From: an uncultured Burkholderiales bacterium | GTDB lineage: Bacteria; Pseudomonadota; Gammaproteobacteria; Burkholderiales; Burkholderiaceae_C | NCBI GenBank assembly: GCA_945952065.1 | Contig: CAMFGY010000004.1 | Location: 62,001 to 126,000, forward strand | Direction of reading: 5' to 3' | DNA: 64,000 nt | In this document: positions 1-12,439 of the stretch, in pieces | Numbering within the stretch: the stretch's first letter is position 1 | Layout of the letters: each line of letters begins with the position of its first letter | Translations under genes and position numbers: made by a program | Notes under the pieces: model-generated | The model's database searches: none | Told to the model about the DNA's origin: nothing | The model's input: the letters and a program-made list of their open reading frames with translations, nothing else

Positions 1-1995
1 CCGATCTCGCTGATCGGCGCGCTGACCCTGCTTTTTGCGCTGGGCTACAGCCTGGACAACATCTCGCTGCTGGGCATCACGCTGGCCGTGGGCTTGGTGG
101 TGGACGACGCCATCGTGATGCTGGAGAACGTCCACCGCCACATCGAAGACGGCATGGCCCCCTTTGCAGCCGCCGTGCGCGGCGCTCGCGAAATGGCCTT
201 CACCATCATGTCGATCTCCATCTCTTTGGTGGCGGTGCTGATCCCGATCTTCTTCATGCCCGGCGTGATCGGCCTGCTCTTCCATGAATTCGCGGTCATC
301 GTGGGCCTGTCCATCCTGGTCTCGGCCCTGGTCTCGCTGAGTTTGGTGCCCATGCTGTGCAGCCGTTTCTTGAAGGCCCATGGCGACCATGAAGAATCGG
401 CCTTGGGCCGCAACTTTGAGCGCGCCTTCAACGCTCTGCTGGGCGCTTACACCCGCAGCCTGGATCTGGCGCTGCGCCATCGCCGCTGGGTGATGGGCGT
501 GGCCGTGGCCAGCTTTGCGGCGACTGCATGGCTTTACATCGTCATCCCCAAGGGCTTTTTCCCGGAAGAAGACATCGGCCAGATCCAGGCCAGCACCGAG
601 GCGGCCGAGGACATCTCGTTCAGCGCCATGACGGTGTTGCAAGAGCGGGTGGCCGAGCTGGTCAAGAACGACCCGGCCGTGGCCAGCGTGTCCGCCGCGG
701 TGGGCGGCGGCGGGGGCGGCGGCAATGCCGGCAACACCGGACGGCTGTTCATCAACCTCAAGCCGCGCGCGGAGCGCCCGCCGATGAAAGAGGTGCTGGA
801 AGGCCTGCGCAAAAAGCTGCGCACGGTGCCTGGCATCCAGGTCTATCTGCGTCCGGTGCAGAACCTGCAATTGGGCGGCCGCCAAAGCAAGAGCCGTTAT
901 CAGTACACGCTGCAATCGGTGGCGGCGGGCGAGCTGAACGTTTGGGTGGCCAAGCTGCAAGAAAAGCTGCGCGCCGACCCGCTGTTCCGCGACGTGACGA
1001 GTGACTCGCAGCTGCGGGGCCTGCAAGCCAATTTGATCATCGACCGCGAACGCGCCGCCACCCTGGGCGTGCAAATGCAAGACCTGCGCAGCGCGCTCTA
1101 CAACGCCTTTGGCGAACGCCAAGTCTCCAGCATCTATGCCGAGAGCAACACCTACCAAGTCATCATGGAAGCCAGCGACTTGGAGCGTGAGAACGAAGAC
1201 GGCCTCAGCAAGATCCACCTGCGCGGCAAGAACGGTGCCTTGGTGCCTTTGACCGCTTTCGCCACGGTGCAACGCGGCCTGGGCCCAACCGCCGTCAACC
1301 ACCAAGGCCAGCTGCAAGCCATCACCATTGCCTTCAATCTGGCCCCCGACGTCCCCTTGGGCGAAGCCACCGCGCAGCTGGACCGTTATGTCAAAGAGAT
1401 CCAGCTCCCGGCCAGCATCATCACCAGCTATGGCGGTGACGCCGCCGTCTTCCAGGATTCCCAGGGCGGGCAGTTGCTGCTGATCGGCTTGGCGGTGGCG
1501 GTGATTTATGTGCTGCTAGGCGTGCTGTATGAGAGCTATATCCACCCCATCACCATCTTGGCCGGCCTGCCTTCCGCCGCCGTGGGCGCTTTGCTCACCT
1601 TGCAGCTCTTTGGCATGGACCTGACCCTGATCGCCACGATTGGCATCTTGATGCTGATCGGCATCGTCAAAAAGAACGCCATCATGATGATCGACTTCGC
1701 CTTGGACGCCCAGCGCCATGGCGGCATGAGCCCGGCCGAGGCCATTCGCGAGGCCTGCATCCTGCGCTTCAGGCCCATCATGATGACCACGCTGGCCGCG
1801 CTGATGGGGGCCATGCCCATTGCGCTGGGCCTGGGCGCCGGCGCCGAACTGCGCCAACCGCTGGGCCTGGCGGTGGTCGGGGGGCTGCTGCTGTCGCAAG
1901 CGGTCACGCTCTACATCACGCCGGTGATTTATTTGGCCCTGGATCGGTTCAGTGGCAAGGGGCCGGATCTGCGGCCGGTGCCGCTGACGGCTTGA
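1..1995 (+). CDS. RND multidrug efflux inner-membrane permease, 3' part (5' end outside window)
   Basis: The frame is open from base 1, so the gene begins upstream; 664 codons of the usual roughly 1030 are present. It is an inner-membrane proton/drug antiporter of the AcrB/MdtB type, which works as a trimer with a periplasmic adaptor and an outer-membrane channel. The visible part starts in the first transmembrane bundle, with the hallmark VVDDAIVMLENV near residue 34. It continues through the second periplasmic domain (a Gly-rich run near residue 235) to the last membrane bundle, with KKNAIMMIDFA and RPIMMTTLAALMGAMPIALG. The closing GAELRQPLGLAVVGGL resembles the MdtB/MdtC branch, so a tandem partner gene upstream is possible. 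No outer-membrane channel gene follows. Substrate cannot be read from the sequence. Confidence 0.93.
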   Translation, partial: PISLIGALTLLFALGYSLDNISLLGITLAVGLVVDDAIVMLENVHRHIEDGMAPFAAAVRGAREMAFTIMSISISLVAVLIPIFFMPGVIGLLFHEFAVIVGLSILVSALVSLSLVPMLCSRFLKAHGDHEESALGRNFERAFNALLGAYTRSLDLALRHRRWVMGVAVASFAATAWLYIVIPKGFFPEEDIGQIQASTEAAEDISFSAMTVLQERVAELVKNDPAVASVSAAVGGGGGGGNAGNTGRLFINLKPRAERPPMKEVLEGLRKKLRTVPGIQVYLRPVQNLQLGGRQSKSRYQYTLQSVAAGELNVWVAKLQEKLRADPLFRDVTSDSQLRGLQANLIIDRERAATLGVQMQDLRSALYNAFGERQVSSIYAESNTYQVIMEASDLERENEDGLSKIHLRGKNGALVPLTAFATVQRGLGPTAVNHQGQLQAITIAFNLAPDVPLGEATAQLDRYVKEIQLPASIITSYGGDAAVFQDSQGGQLLLIGLAVAVIYVLLGVLYESYIHPITILAGLPSAAVGALLTLQLFGMDLTLIATIGILMLIGIVKKNAIMMIDFALDAQRHGGMSPAEAIREACILRFRPIMMTTLAALMGAMPIALGLGAGAELRQPLGLAVVGGLLLSQAVTLYITPVIYLALDRFSGKGPDLRPVPLTA

Positions 1996-2121
1996 GTCAG
2001 GGCGCCTACCAATCCTGACGCCGCGTGAACGATGTCAGAATCGTTGCCGTCGCGTTGGGAGCCCTCCCCCTCATCCAACTCCTCGCGCAAACAGGGCGCA
2101 CCTCAGAACCCCTCAGTGGAG

Positions 2122-2493
2122 ATGAATTTGCATACGCTTTACGTCGAAGACATCGACATCATTCGGGAGTTGACCACGGCGATCTTGCAAGGGGCGGGGC
2201 TGACGGTCGAGGCGGTTTCAAATGGCCAAGAGGCCTGCGAGGCCTTCAAGCGAGCCGCCACGGAAGGCCGTCCCCACGAATTGGTCTTGCTGGACCTGCA
2301 GTTGCCCGATATGAGTGGCTTTGATGTGGCGAAATTCATCAAAGCGCATCCCGAGGGGGCTGCCGTCAAAACCTATCTTTTGACCGCCTCGGTTCCCGCC
2401 CAGTTCGAGTCCCTGATCGCGAGCCTGGGCATCACCGGCACCCTCATCAAGCCCGTGAGTCGAAAGACCCTGGTGGACCTTCTCAAGGCCTGA
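2122..2493 (+). CDS. Single-domain response regulator (receiver only)
   Basis: A 123-residue stand-alone receiver domain. It has the acidic pocket (YVEDIDI), the phospho-acceptor Asp in LLDLQLPDMSG, the switch Thr in LLTAS and the conserved Lys in IKPV. There is no output domain, so it probably passes phosphate or binds a partner protein. The frame is open back to an ATG at 2032, but the extra 30 residues are low-complexity and precede the first beta strand. I prefer the ATG at 2122, although GGAG sits unusually close to it. It lies just upstream of the hybrid kinase at 2713 in the same direction (219-nt gap), so that kinase or its Hpt domain is a candidate partner (inference). Confidence 0.85.
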   Translation: MNLHTLYVEDIDIIRELTTAILQGAGLTVEAVSNGQEACEAFKRAATEGRPHELVLLDLQLPDMSGFDVAKFIKAHPEGAAVKTYLLTASVPAQFESLIASLGITGTLIKPVSRKTLVDLLKA

Positions 2494-2712
2494 ACACCCC
2501 CAGCTCGATGCTGCAAGCTTGCTGCAATGCATCAGTCTTGCCGGGCGGCAAAGGCCGGCGCAGCGGATCTGCAGGGCATGAGCTGCAAGGTTTGAAACCA
2601 AAGGTGCGGTGGGCGCCCAAAGCGCTCCGCCCGTGGGCTTGAAAACCTTGCGGCGGCCCATTGCGCCTTGCACACTCCGCGCATCAACCGGGGCCCAGTG
2701 CATCTGGAATTC

Positions 2713-6381
<3,669 letters not shown>

Positions 6382-6474
6382 GCACCCAAGACCTGAAGCG
6401 ACACTGCTTGCTGCCCGAGGCCAGCGGCCCAGCTGGCGTAGCAGATTTCAAGCCGAGACGCAGCCTCTGGGGCC

Positions 6475-6504
6475 TTGAGAGAACTGCTATCGTTTCCTTT
6501 TAAT
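6475..6504 (+). promoter_or_regulatory. Candidate sigma-70 promoter for the OYE reductase gene
   Basis: TTGAGA (-35, 5 of 6 bases) and TTTAAT (-10, 5 of 6) are separated by 18 nt. The predicted transcript would start near 6511, about 16 nt before the ATG at 6527. Found by eye only. Confidence 0.45.
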
Positions 6505-6526
6505 CTCGACCAACAAGGGATCCCTC

Positions 6527-7582
6527 ATGCTGTTCACCCCACTCAAAGTCGGCGCCCTCACCTTGCCCAACCGCATCTTGCTGGCACCCTTGACCCGCAC
6601 CCGCGCCGATGTCGGCCATATGCCCAATGCTTTGATGGCCGAGTACTACGCCCAGCGCGCCAGCGGCGGGCTCTTGATCACCGAGTGCACCATGGTCGCG
6701 CCCGGCACTTCGGCATTTGTCTCAGAGCCCGGCATCTATTCGGCTGAGCAAGTACAAGCCTGGAAGCAGGTGACTGAGGCGGTGCATGCCAAGGGCGGGC
6801 GTGTCTTCATGCAGATCTGGCACGCTGGCCGGGCGGCCCACCCTGCAGCAAATGCGGGCGTCGAAAACGTCTCGTCTTGCGACGTCGCCATTGAAGGCGA
6901 GGTGCACACCCCTGAAGGCAAACTGCCCAACGCCAAGCCGCGTCAACTGCGGGCCGATGAACTGCCCGCCATCGTCGAGGCCTATGCCCAAGCGGCCCGC
7001 AATGCCATCGCGGCAGGCTTTGACGGCGTGGAAGTGCATGGCGCCAACGGTTATTTGATCGACCAGTTCCTGCGTGACGGCGTCAACAAGCGCAGCGACG
7101 CCTACGGCGGCTCGCTGGAGAACCGCGCGCGCTTCTTGTTTGAAGTGCTGACCGCAGTCACGGCCGCCATCGGCGCGGAGCGCGTGGGCCTGCGCCTGTC
7201 GCCGCTGAACAGCTACAACAGCATGGTGGACAGCGACCCGATCGGCCTGATTGGCTTCCTGGCTGAGCGCCTGAATGACTTCAAGCTGGCCTATCTGCAT
7301 GTGATGCGGGCCGACTTCTTCCAGGTGCAAAAAGCCGATGTCATGCCCGTGGCGCGTGCCAAGTACAAAGGCGTGCTGATCGGCAATATGGGCTACAGCG
7401 CCGAAGAGGCCGAGCAGGCCATCCAAACCGGCCAACTCGATGCCGTGGCCTTCGGCACCGCCTTCTTGGCCAACCCGGATCTACCGGCGCGCTTCAAGGC
7501 CGGGGCCCCGCTCAACGCCCCGGACGCCAGCACTTTCTACACGCCGGGCGCCAAGGGCTACACCGACTACCCCACGCTCTGA
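6527..7582 (+). CDS. nemA: Old-yellow-enzyme family FMN alkene reductase (N-ethylmaleimide reductase-like)
   Basis: A 351-residue soluble flavoprotein of normal family length. It is expected to reduce activated C=C bonds of enones, maleimides or nitro compounds using FMN and NAD(P)H. Seen are the N-terminal FMN-binding start (LPNRILLAPLTRTRA), the substrate-binding HGANGYLIDQFL with the paired His/Asn, then RSDAYGGSLENRARF typical of class I OYEs, and the C-terminal phosphate-binding GNMGYS. AAGGGA lies about 6 nt before the ATG. It appears monocistronic, with its own promoter candidate upstream. In other bacteria nemA is often paired with a NemR repressor; none is adjacent here. The family is clear; the true substrate is not, so the symbol is by similarity. 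Confidence 0.9.
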   Translation: MLFTPLKVGALTLPNRILLAPLTRTRADVGHMPNALMAEYYAQRASGGLLITECTMVAPGTSAFVSEPGIYSAEQVQAWKQVTEAVHAKGGRVFMQIWHAGRAAHPAANAGVENVSSCDVAIEGEVHTPEGKLPNAKPRQLRADELPAIVEAYAQAARNAIAAGFDGVEVHGANGYLIDQFLRDGVNKRSDAYGGSLENRARFLFEVLTAVTAAIGAERVGLRLSPLNSYNSMVDSDPIGLIGFLAERLNDFKLAYLHVMRADFFQVQKADVMPVARAKYKGVLIGNMGYSAEEAEQAIQTGQLDAVAFGTAFLANPDLPARFKAGAPLNAPDASTFYTPGAKGYTDYPTL

Positions 7583-7697
7583 ACTGAGCAAAGCGCCACA
7601 CTTTCACGGGCAGCATAGGGGCTGCCCGCTGTTTCTTGTGGCCAATCGGGAGGGCGCTGCGTAGGATGAATGCGCTCAAAACGGGAGATGACTCGGC

Positions 7698-8132
7698 ATG
7701 GTCACCACGATCAAACGCGAAGATTTCTGTGTCCTGGTGGTGGACGATTTTTCGACCATGCGCCGCATCATTTCGGGCCTGCTGCGTGAGCTGGGGTTCC
7801 GCAAAATCCTCGAGGCCGAGGATGGTCAGGTCGCCCTGCGCACCCTGGAGTTGGCGGCGGAATCGGGCGAGCCGGTTCACTTTGTGCTCAGCGATATCAA
7901 TATGCCCGAGATGAACGGTTTTCAACTGCTGGAGGCGCTGCGCCAAAAGCCCGAGGGCACGGTGCTGCGCCAAGTGCCAGTCCTGCTGGTCACTGCCGAA
8001 GGTCGCAAGGAAGACATCGTGCGCGCGGCCCAACTGGGCGCCAACGGCTATGTGGTGAAGCCCTTCAACAAAGACACCATTGGCGACAAGATCCACCTGA
8101 TCCTGAAAAACCGCCAAGTGATGGTGGCCTGA
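7698..8132 (+). CDS. CheY-like chemotaxis response regulator
   Basis: A 144-residue single receiver domain very like CheY. It has VLVVDDFSTMRRIISGLLRELGF at the start with the paired Asp residues, phospho-Asp in LSDINMPEMNG, switch Thr in LLVTAEG and Lys in VVKPF. Length and motif spelling (DFSTMRRI) match flagellar-motor CheY proteins rather than generic receivers. No other chemotaxis or flagellar gene is in the window, so it is an orphan copy. GGGAGA lies 11 nt before the start. It converges with the phosphatase gene at 8191-8685. Confidence 0.88.
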   Translation: MVTTIKREDFCVLVVDDFSTMRRIISGLLRELGFRKILEAEDGQVALRTLELAAESGEPVHFVLSDINMPEMNGFQLLEALRQKPEGTVLRQVPVLLVTAEGRKEDIVRAAQLGANGYVVKPFNKDTIGDKIHLILKNRQVMVA

Positions 8133-8190
8133 ACACAGGCGCTGGGCATCCACCAACAGGCAGTCCGAGGCGCAGCAACATGGCCTCGTC

Positions 8191-8685
8191 TCAAGCCTTG
8201 GACAAGCGGCCTTGTCGCCACGCCTGGGCCAAGCCGGCCACACCGCGTTCAATCAAACCCAGCACATGGTCAAAACCGGCGGCCGGGCCGAAATAGGGGT
8301 CGGGCACATCCTGCCCTTCCAGGCCCGGCACAAAGTCCAGCAACAAATGCAGCTTGTGCTGCAGCGGCGCAGGGCACAGCTTGCGCAGCACGTCCAGGTT
8401 GTCGGCCTCCATGGCCAGGATCAACTCATAACGCTCAAAATCTTCGGGCTGCACCCGCTTGGAGCGCCATTTTTTCTCCACCGAAAGCTGGGCGCGTTGT
8501 AACGCCGCCAAAGCCCGCGCATCGATGGGCTGGCCGCGCGGGCCGGCACGCGCACCGGCCGACTGCACCCGGTCAAACGCCGCAGCGACGCCGGCGCCCA
8601 AGCTTTCGCGACGGGCCTTGAGTACCGCCTCGGCCATCGGAGATCGGCAGATATTGGCAGTGCAGACGAACAGGACGGAGGGCAC
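8191..8685 (-). CDS. Low-molecular-weight protein-tyrosine phosphatase
   Basis: A 164-residue cytoplasmic enzyme of family length. It has the N-terminal catalytic P-loop CTANICRS (CX5RS) and the general-acid Asp in DVPDPYFG near residue 130. These proteins dephosphorylate phosphotyrosine, often on exopolysaccharide tyrosine kinases, but also arsenate or small phosphoesters. No kinase or capsule gene is nearby. It lies 26 nt downstream of rpe on the same strand, so the two are probably cotranscribed. Confidence 0.9.
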   Translation of the reverse strand: MPSVLFVCTANICRSPMAEAVLKARRESLGAGVAAAFDRVQSAGARAGPRGQPIDARALAALQRAQLSVEKKWRSKRVQPEDFERYELILAMEADNLDVLRKLCPAPLQHKLHLLLDFVPGLEGQDVPDPYFGPAAGFDHVLGLIERGVAGLAQAWRQGRLSKA

Positions 8686-8711
8686 AGCGGGTCGCGATCA
8701 ATGCGGCCGAC

Positions 8712-9395
8712 TCAGCGCGCCAACTCGGCGCGCATCGCATCGATGACGGCCTTGTAATCGGGCTTGCCGAAGATCGCCGAGCCGGCCACAAAGGTGTCCG
8801 CGCCGGCATCGGCAATTTCGCGGATGTTGTCGACCTTCACGCCGCCGTCGATCTCCAAACGGACGGGACGGCCACTCTTGTCAATGATCTTGCGCGCCGC
8901 CTCCAGCTTCTTCAAGGCGCTGGGCAAAAAGCTCTGGCCGCCAAAGCCGGGGTTGACGCTCATGATCAGCACCATATCGACCTTGTCGATCACCCACTCC
9001 AACACATCCAGCGGCTCGGCCGGGTTGAACACCAAGCCGGCTTGCTTGCCCTCGGCCTTGATCAACTGCAGCGTGCGGTCCACGTGTTTGGAGGCATCGG
9101 GATGGAAGGTCACCAGATCGGCACCGGCCTTGGCGAAAGCCACGGCCAAGGCGTCCACCGGCTCCACCATCAGATGCACATCAATCGGGCACGGCGTGCC
9201 GTCTGGCTTGACCGAGTGCTTGCGCAGCGCTTCGCAAACCATGGGCCCAAAAGTCAGATTCGGCACGTAATGGTTGTCCATCACATCGAAGTGAATCCAG
9301 TCGGCACCGGCCGCCAGAACGTTGCGCACCTCTTCACCCAAACGGGCAAAGTCGGCGGAGAGGATGCTGGGGGCGATGCAGAAATTGGAGCTCAT
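8712..9395 (-). CDS. rpe: Ribulose-phosphate 3-epimerase
   Basis: A 227-residue TIM-barrel enzyme interconverting D-ribulose 5-phosphate and D-xylulose 5-phosphate in the pentose phosphate and Calvin pathways. Signatures in order are [14 protein letters not shown], the metal-binding [17 protein letters not shown] (His, Asp), [16 protein letters not shown], the mobile-loop [10 protein letters not shown] and EIDGGV with the catalytic Asp. Full length. It lies upstream of the phosphatase gene and 87 nt downstream of the TetR gene, all on the minus strand. Confidence 0.97.
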   Translation of the reverse strand: MSSNFCIAPSILSADFARLGEEVRNVLAAGADWIHFDVMDNHYVPNLTFGPMVCEALRKHSVKPDGTPCPIDVHLMVEPVDALAVAFAKAGADLVTFHPDASKHVDRTLQLIKAEGKQAGLVFNPAEPLDVLEWVIDKVDMVLIMSVNPGFGGQSFLPSALKKLEAARKIIDKSGRPVRLEIDGGVKVDNIREIADAGADTFVAGSAIFGKPDYKAVIDAMRAELAR

Positions 9396-9482
9396 GGTGG
9401 TGGCGCCACAGGCGTCAGGCGCCGGCGCAAAAAGTGTGGGGCAAGCCGCGATTTTAAGGACAAGGCCAGCGCCTGCTGCGCC

Positions 9483-10124
9483 TCAGGCTGACTTTCGGCG
9501 CGGCTTGCCGGCTGACGCAGGCGCCGCCAAGCCGCCGAAACAGCTGAGCAGCAAGATCTCGATGATCTGCTCGTCGCTGTATTGGCCGCCCGCTTTCAGC
9601 ACCCCCAGCACCGGGTCACAGGCGCGCGCGAACAAGGTGTAGAGCACCACCTCGGGTGGCAGCTCGGCGCGCAATTCGCCGGCCTGTTGCGCCGCTTCGA
9701 TCCATTCACCCAACTCGTCAGACAGGCGCAACAGACTGTCCATATATGCCTTGTGCGAGACCAGCGCGGCACGCAGGCTGGAATTCTGCGAAGGCAAGGA
9801 CGGCATCTGCCCGGCCAGTTGCACTTGCATGGTCCAGCGCGCCAAGGCCTTGAGCTGATCCAAGGCCGTGCCAGCTGGCGCGGCCCGCAAGCGCGCCACC
9901 TCGGCCAGGGCGCGTTGCAAGACTCTGACCATGGCGGCGGCTGCCAAGTCCTCTTTGGACGGGAAGTGTTTGTACAGGCTGGCTTTGGCGATGCCCACAT
10001 CGGCCACCACCTCGTCCACCGTCATCAGGTCAAAACCCTTCTCGGCCAGCAGCCGGTTGACCGAATCCACGATGGCGTCTTCGCGCAGCTGCAGCTGCTG
10101 TTCACGGAATGAGAGTTTGGCCAT
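9483..10124 (-). CDS. TetR/AcrR-family transcriptional repressor
   Basis: A 213-residue regulator. The N-terminal TetR helix-turn-helix spans about residues 14-60 (ILLAEKGF-type start, TVDEVVADVGIAKASLYKHFPSKEDL). The C-terminal helical part is the ligand pocket and dimer interface. It is divergent from the fasciclin-domain gene, and a TGAAC-N6-GTTCA palindrome lies in the 161-nt space between them. Self-control and control of the neighbour are therefore likely (inference). The ligand is unknown. The C-terminal Lys/Arg tail is ordinary. Confidence 0.92.
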   Translation of the reverse strand: MAKLSFREQQLQLREDAIVDSVNRLLAEKGFDLMTVDEVVADVGIAKASLYKHFPSKEDLAAAAMVRVLQRALAEVARLRAAPAGTALDQLKALARWTMQVQLAGQMPSLPSQNSSLRAALVSHKAYMDSLLRLSDELGEWIEAAQQAGELRAELPPEVVLYTLFARACDPVLGVLKAGGQYSDEQIIEILLLSCFGGLAAPASAGKPRRKSA

Positions 10125-10205
10125 GCCCCGATTCTAGGGCCGCGCGCCCGATTCCATACCGACAGGTCTCAATCAGACTGCCAGATACACAGCAAGACTT
10201 CACGG

Positions 10206-10234
10206 TTGACAAAATGAACTGATCCGTTCACATT
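10206..10234 (+). promoter_or_regulatory. Candidate promoter with embedded TetR-type operator
   Basis: A consensus -35 TTGACA sits at 10206-10211 and a weak -10 (CACATT) begins at 10229, 17 nt later. Between them is the inverted repeat TGAAC (10215-10219), 6-nt spacer, GTTCA (10226-10230). This is the usual size and place for a TetR-family operator that blocks RNA polymerase. The promoter points at the fasciclin gene starting at 10286. Confidence 0.6.
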
Positions 10235-10285
10235 TGCACCATTGAATACAAAACAGCCCATCCAGCCGGGCCAGGAGCTTGCGAA

Positions 10286-11284
10286 ATGATGTTGAACTTG
10301 ATGCCCGAGCTCAGCCCGGTCAACTTGCCAAACCTGTCTCACTTCCCGGCGACGCGCAAGGCACTGGGTTTGCCGTCCCTTGCGGCCGGGCGCAGCAGCC
10401 TGTTCACGCAAGCCCAGCCAGCCACGCCGACCCCCAGCGGTGCCGCACCACAAAGCCGTTGGGAACAAGCAATTGCCGCCTGTGGTTTGACCCGCTTGCG
10501 CCAATTCGCCCGGCCTGGCGCTGCCGGTCAGCCGAGCCCGTTTCATCTGCTGCTGCCCAGCGACAGTGCCTTCGAGCAACTGCTGCGCGACTGGCAACTC
10601 AGCTGGGAGGCGCTTTGCGCCGACCTGCCGCGCCTGCGCCATCTCTTGCTCGGCCATGTGCTGATGGAGGCACAAGACATGCCGCTCCAGTTGCAGGCGC
10701 CGCAGTCGCGCCTCTTGCGCAGCGCCAATGGCTCGGTGCTGCGCCTGCTGCCCGCAGGTGTGCTGGAAGACGCCCAGGGCGGACAGGCGCGCTTGCGCCT
10801 GCCGCTACCAGCCCGCTTTGGCGCGCTGCCGCGAGCCCTGAGCCTGGACCGGGTGCTGCGCCCTGCCGAGTTCAGCCTGCTGGACCTGCTGGAACAGCGC
10901 CCTGAGCTCAGCCACTTTCACGCCGCCCTGCGCCGCAGCGGGCTTGATCATTGGCTGCAAGGCAGCGGCCCCTTCACGGTGCTGGCGCCGAGCAATCGTG
11001 CTTGGGCGGGTCTTGCGCAACAGCGGGGCCTGAGCGGCACCAAGCTGCTGGCCTCGGGCGCCGACCCGCTGCGCGAGCTTGTCGGCCGCTATCTGATCGT
11101 CGGACGCTGGATGAGTGATGAACTTCCTTGGGGTCACGTCCTCATGACCTTGACGGGCGAACTTCTGCCGCTCTCGGCTCTGGGTCTGCTGGAGCCAGAC
11201 AGCGTTGCGTGCGTGCTGGCACAGGACAGTGATCAACAAGCTCGCAACGGCGTCTTACATCGCCTGGAAAGCGTGCGGCTCTAG
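10286..11284 (+). CDS. Fasciclin (FAS1)-domain protein, two repeats, no evident signal peptide
   Basis: A 332-residue protein with two FAS1-like repeats. The first has FHLLLPSDSAFEQLL and LLLGHVL (about residues 88-135). The second has FSLLDLLEQRPELSHFHAAL, FTVLAPSNRAWAGL and ELVGRYLIVGRWM (about 193-280). FAS1 domains are adhesion folds, normally exported. The first 40 residues here are not hydrophobic, and I see no signal peptide or lipobox. AGGAG lies about 9 nt before the ATG pair at 10286/10289. It is divergent from the TetR gene and apparently under its operator. It may be a cytosolic variant or exported by another route. Function unknown. Confidence 0.8.
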   Translation: MMLNLMPELSPVNLPNLSHFPATRKALGLPSLAAGRSSLFTQAQPATPTPSGAAPQSRWEQAIAACGLTRLRQFARPGAAGQPSPFHLLLPSDSAFEQLLRDWQLSWEALCADLPRLRHLLLGHVLMEAQDMPLQLQAPQSRLLRSANGSVLRLLPAGVLEDAQGGQARLRLPLPARFGALPRALSLDRVLRPAEFSLLDLLEQRPELSHFHAALRRSGLDHWLQGSGPFTVLAPSNRAWAGLAQQRGLSGTKLLASGADPLRELVGRYLIVGRWMSDELPWGHVLMTLTGELLPLSALGLLEPDSVACVLAQDSDQQARNGVLHRLESVRL

Positions 11285-11295
11285 GTTTTGAACTC

Positions 11296-11328
11296 ATTGA
11301 AACGGCGCCTCAGGCTCGCAGTTTCAAT
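11296..11328. terminator. Hairpin between convergent genes
   Basis: ATTGAAAC (11296-11303) and GTTTCAAT (11321-11328) form a perfect 8-bp stem with a 17-nt GC-rich loop, between the ends of the fasciclin gene and tag. There is no U-tract on either strand, so it may be a weak two-way terminator or an RNA end-protection structure. Confidence 0.4.
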
Positions 11329-11340
11329 CCTTGCGGCGAC

Positions 11341-11964
11341 TCAAACCCCGGGCACCTTGAAGCGCTGCCGCGCGGCGGCGACCTGATCGCGGGTCACACA
11401 GCCCGGGGCATGGTCGTTGATCAAGCCCATGGACTGGATGAAGGCATACATGGTGGTCGGGCCGACAAACTTCCAGCCGCGCTTTTTCAGGTCTTTGGAC
11501 AAAGCCCGTGAGGCCTCCGACTCGGTGACCGCCACGGGCACCGCCAAGGCCGGCGGCTCAAAACTCCAGATGTAGCGGGCCAAAGAGCCCTGCTCGGCCA
11601 CCAACTCGAGGCAGCGCTGCGCATTGTGGATGGCCGCCTCGATCTTGCCGCGGTGCCGAACGATGCCCGCGTCTTGCAACAAGCGCGCCACATCGGCCTC
11701 GCCAAACCGAGCCACTTGCTCGAAGTCAAAGCCGGCGAAGGCCGCCCGAAAAGCCTCGCGCTTGTTCAAAATGGTGCGCCAGGACAAGCCCGACTGAAAG
11801 CCTTCCAAACAGAGCTTTTCAAACAAGCGCCGGTCGTCTGCCACCGGAAAGCCCCACTCGGTGTCGTGGTAATGCAAATAGCCGGCATCGCCCGCCGCGG
11901 CAGCACACCAGCGGCAACGAGGTCGTCCGTCCGGCGGCACATAGTGACTGTGTTCGGCGTTCAT
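11341..11964 (-). CDS. tag: DNA-3-methyladenine glycosylase I
   Basis: A 207-residue base-excision repair enzyme removing 3-methyladenine from alkylated DNA. It has the N-terminal zinc Cys pair region (RCRWCAAA), YHDTEWGFPVADDRRLFE with the catalytic Glu, LCLEGFQSGLSWRTILNKRE, and DAGIVRHRGKIEAAIHNAQ of the helix-hairpin-helix region. The C-terminal INDHAPGC gives the last His and Cys zinc ligands. The reading frame extends upstream to 12045, but the extra residues are unlike the family, so I start at ATG 11964. It is divergent from apaG (100-nt gap). Confidence 0.95.
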   Translation of the reverse strand: MNAEHSHYVPPDGRPRCRWCAAAAGDAGYLHYHDTEWGFPVADDRRLFEKLCLEGFQSGLSWRTILNKREAFRAAFAGFDFEQVARFGEADVARLLQDAGIVRHRGKIEAAIHNAQRCLELVAEQGSLARYIWSFEPPALAVPVAVTESEASRALSKDLKKRGWKFVGPTTMYAFIQSMGLINDHAPGCVTRDQVAAARQRFKVPGV

Positions 11965-12064
11965 GTTCGATAGCTTCCAGCAGGGCCAATAAGGTCGCCA
12001 GCATAGTCGCGAATCCGCAGGGACTTCGATGCCGCAGGATTGCACAGCGCCCTAGAATCCGCCC

Positions 12065-12439
12065 ATGGCCAATCCGCAACTCAAGTGCAAAGTTCTGGTG
12101 CAGGTGCTGCCCGAACAAACCGACGCGCAACAGGGCGTTCACGCCTTCAGCTACCAAATCACGATTGAAAACACCGGCGACATCAGCGCCCAAGTGATAG
12201 GCCGGCATTGGCAGATCACCGATGCCCAAGGCACGGAGCAAACCGTCGACGGCCTGGCCCTGGTGGGCCATCAGCCGCTGCTGGCCCCCGGTGAGACCTT
12301 CCAATACAGCTCCTGGGCGCGCATCGCCACGCCACAGGGCTCCATGCGGGGCCGTTTGCTCTGCGTCACCGAGGAGGCCGAGGTGTTCTACACCGAGGTG
12401 CCCGAGTTCTTGCTGGCCGCCAGCGGCACCCTGCATTGA
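12065..12439 (+). CDS. apaG: ApaG family protein
   Basis: A 124-residue single-domain beta-sandwich protein of the ApaG/FBA family, often annotated as a Co2+/Mg2+ efflux factor though its biochemical role is unsettled. Family motifs visible are YQITIENTGD, RHWQITDAQG, the GHQPLLAPGETFQYSS loop and GSMRGRLLC. Its stop codon overlaps the next gene's ATG by one base (TGATG), indicating translational coupling. The apaG-recombinase order is typical of Burkholderiales. Confidence 0.95.
   Translation: MANPQLKCKVLVQVLPEQTDAQQGVHAFSYQITIENTGDISAQVIGRHWQITDAQGTEQTVDGLALVGHQPLLAPGETFQYSSWARIATPQGSMRGRLLCVTEEAEVFYTEVPEFLLAASGTLH

Noticed and set aside
2032-2121. A longer N-terminus for the lone receiver protein
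   Set aside because: The extra 30 residues are Ser/Pro-rich and precede the first strand of the receiver fold; a later ATG fits the family better.
11311-11340. GTTTCAATCC that resembles the start of a CRISPR repeat
   Set aside because: It occurs once, with no spacer-repeat periodicity and no cas genes; it is one arm of an inverted repeat.
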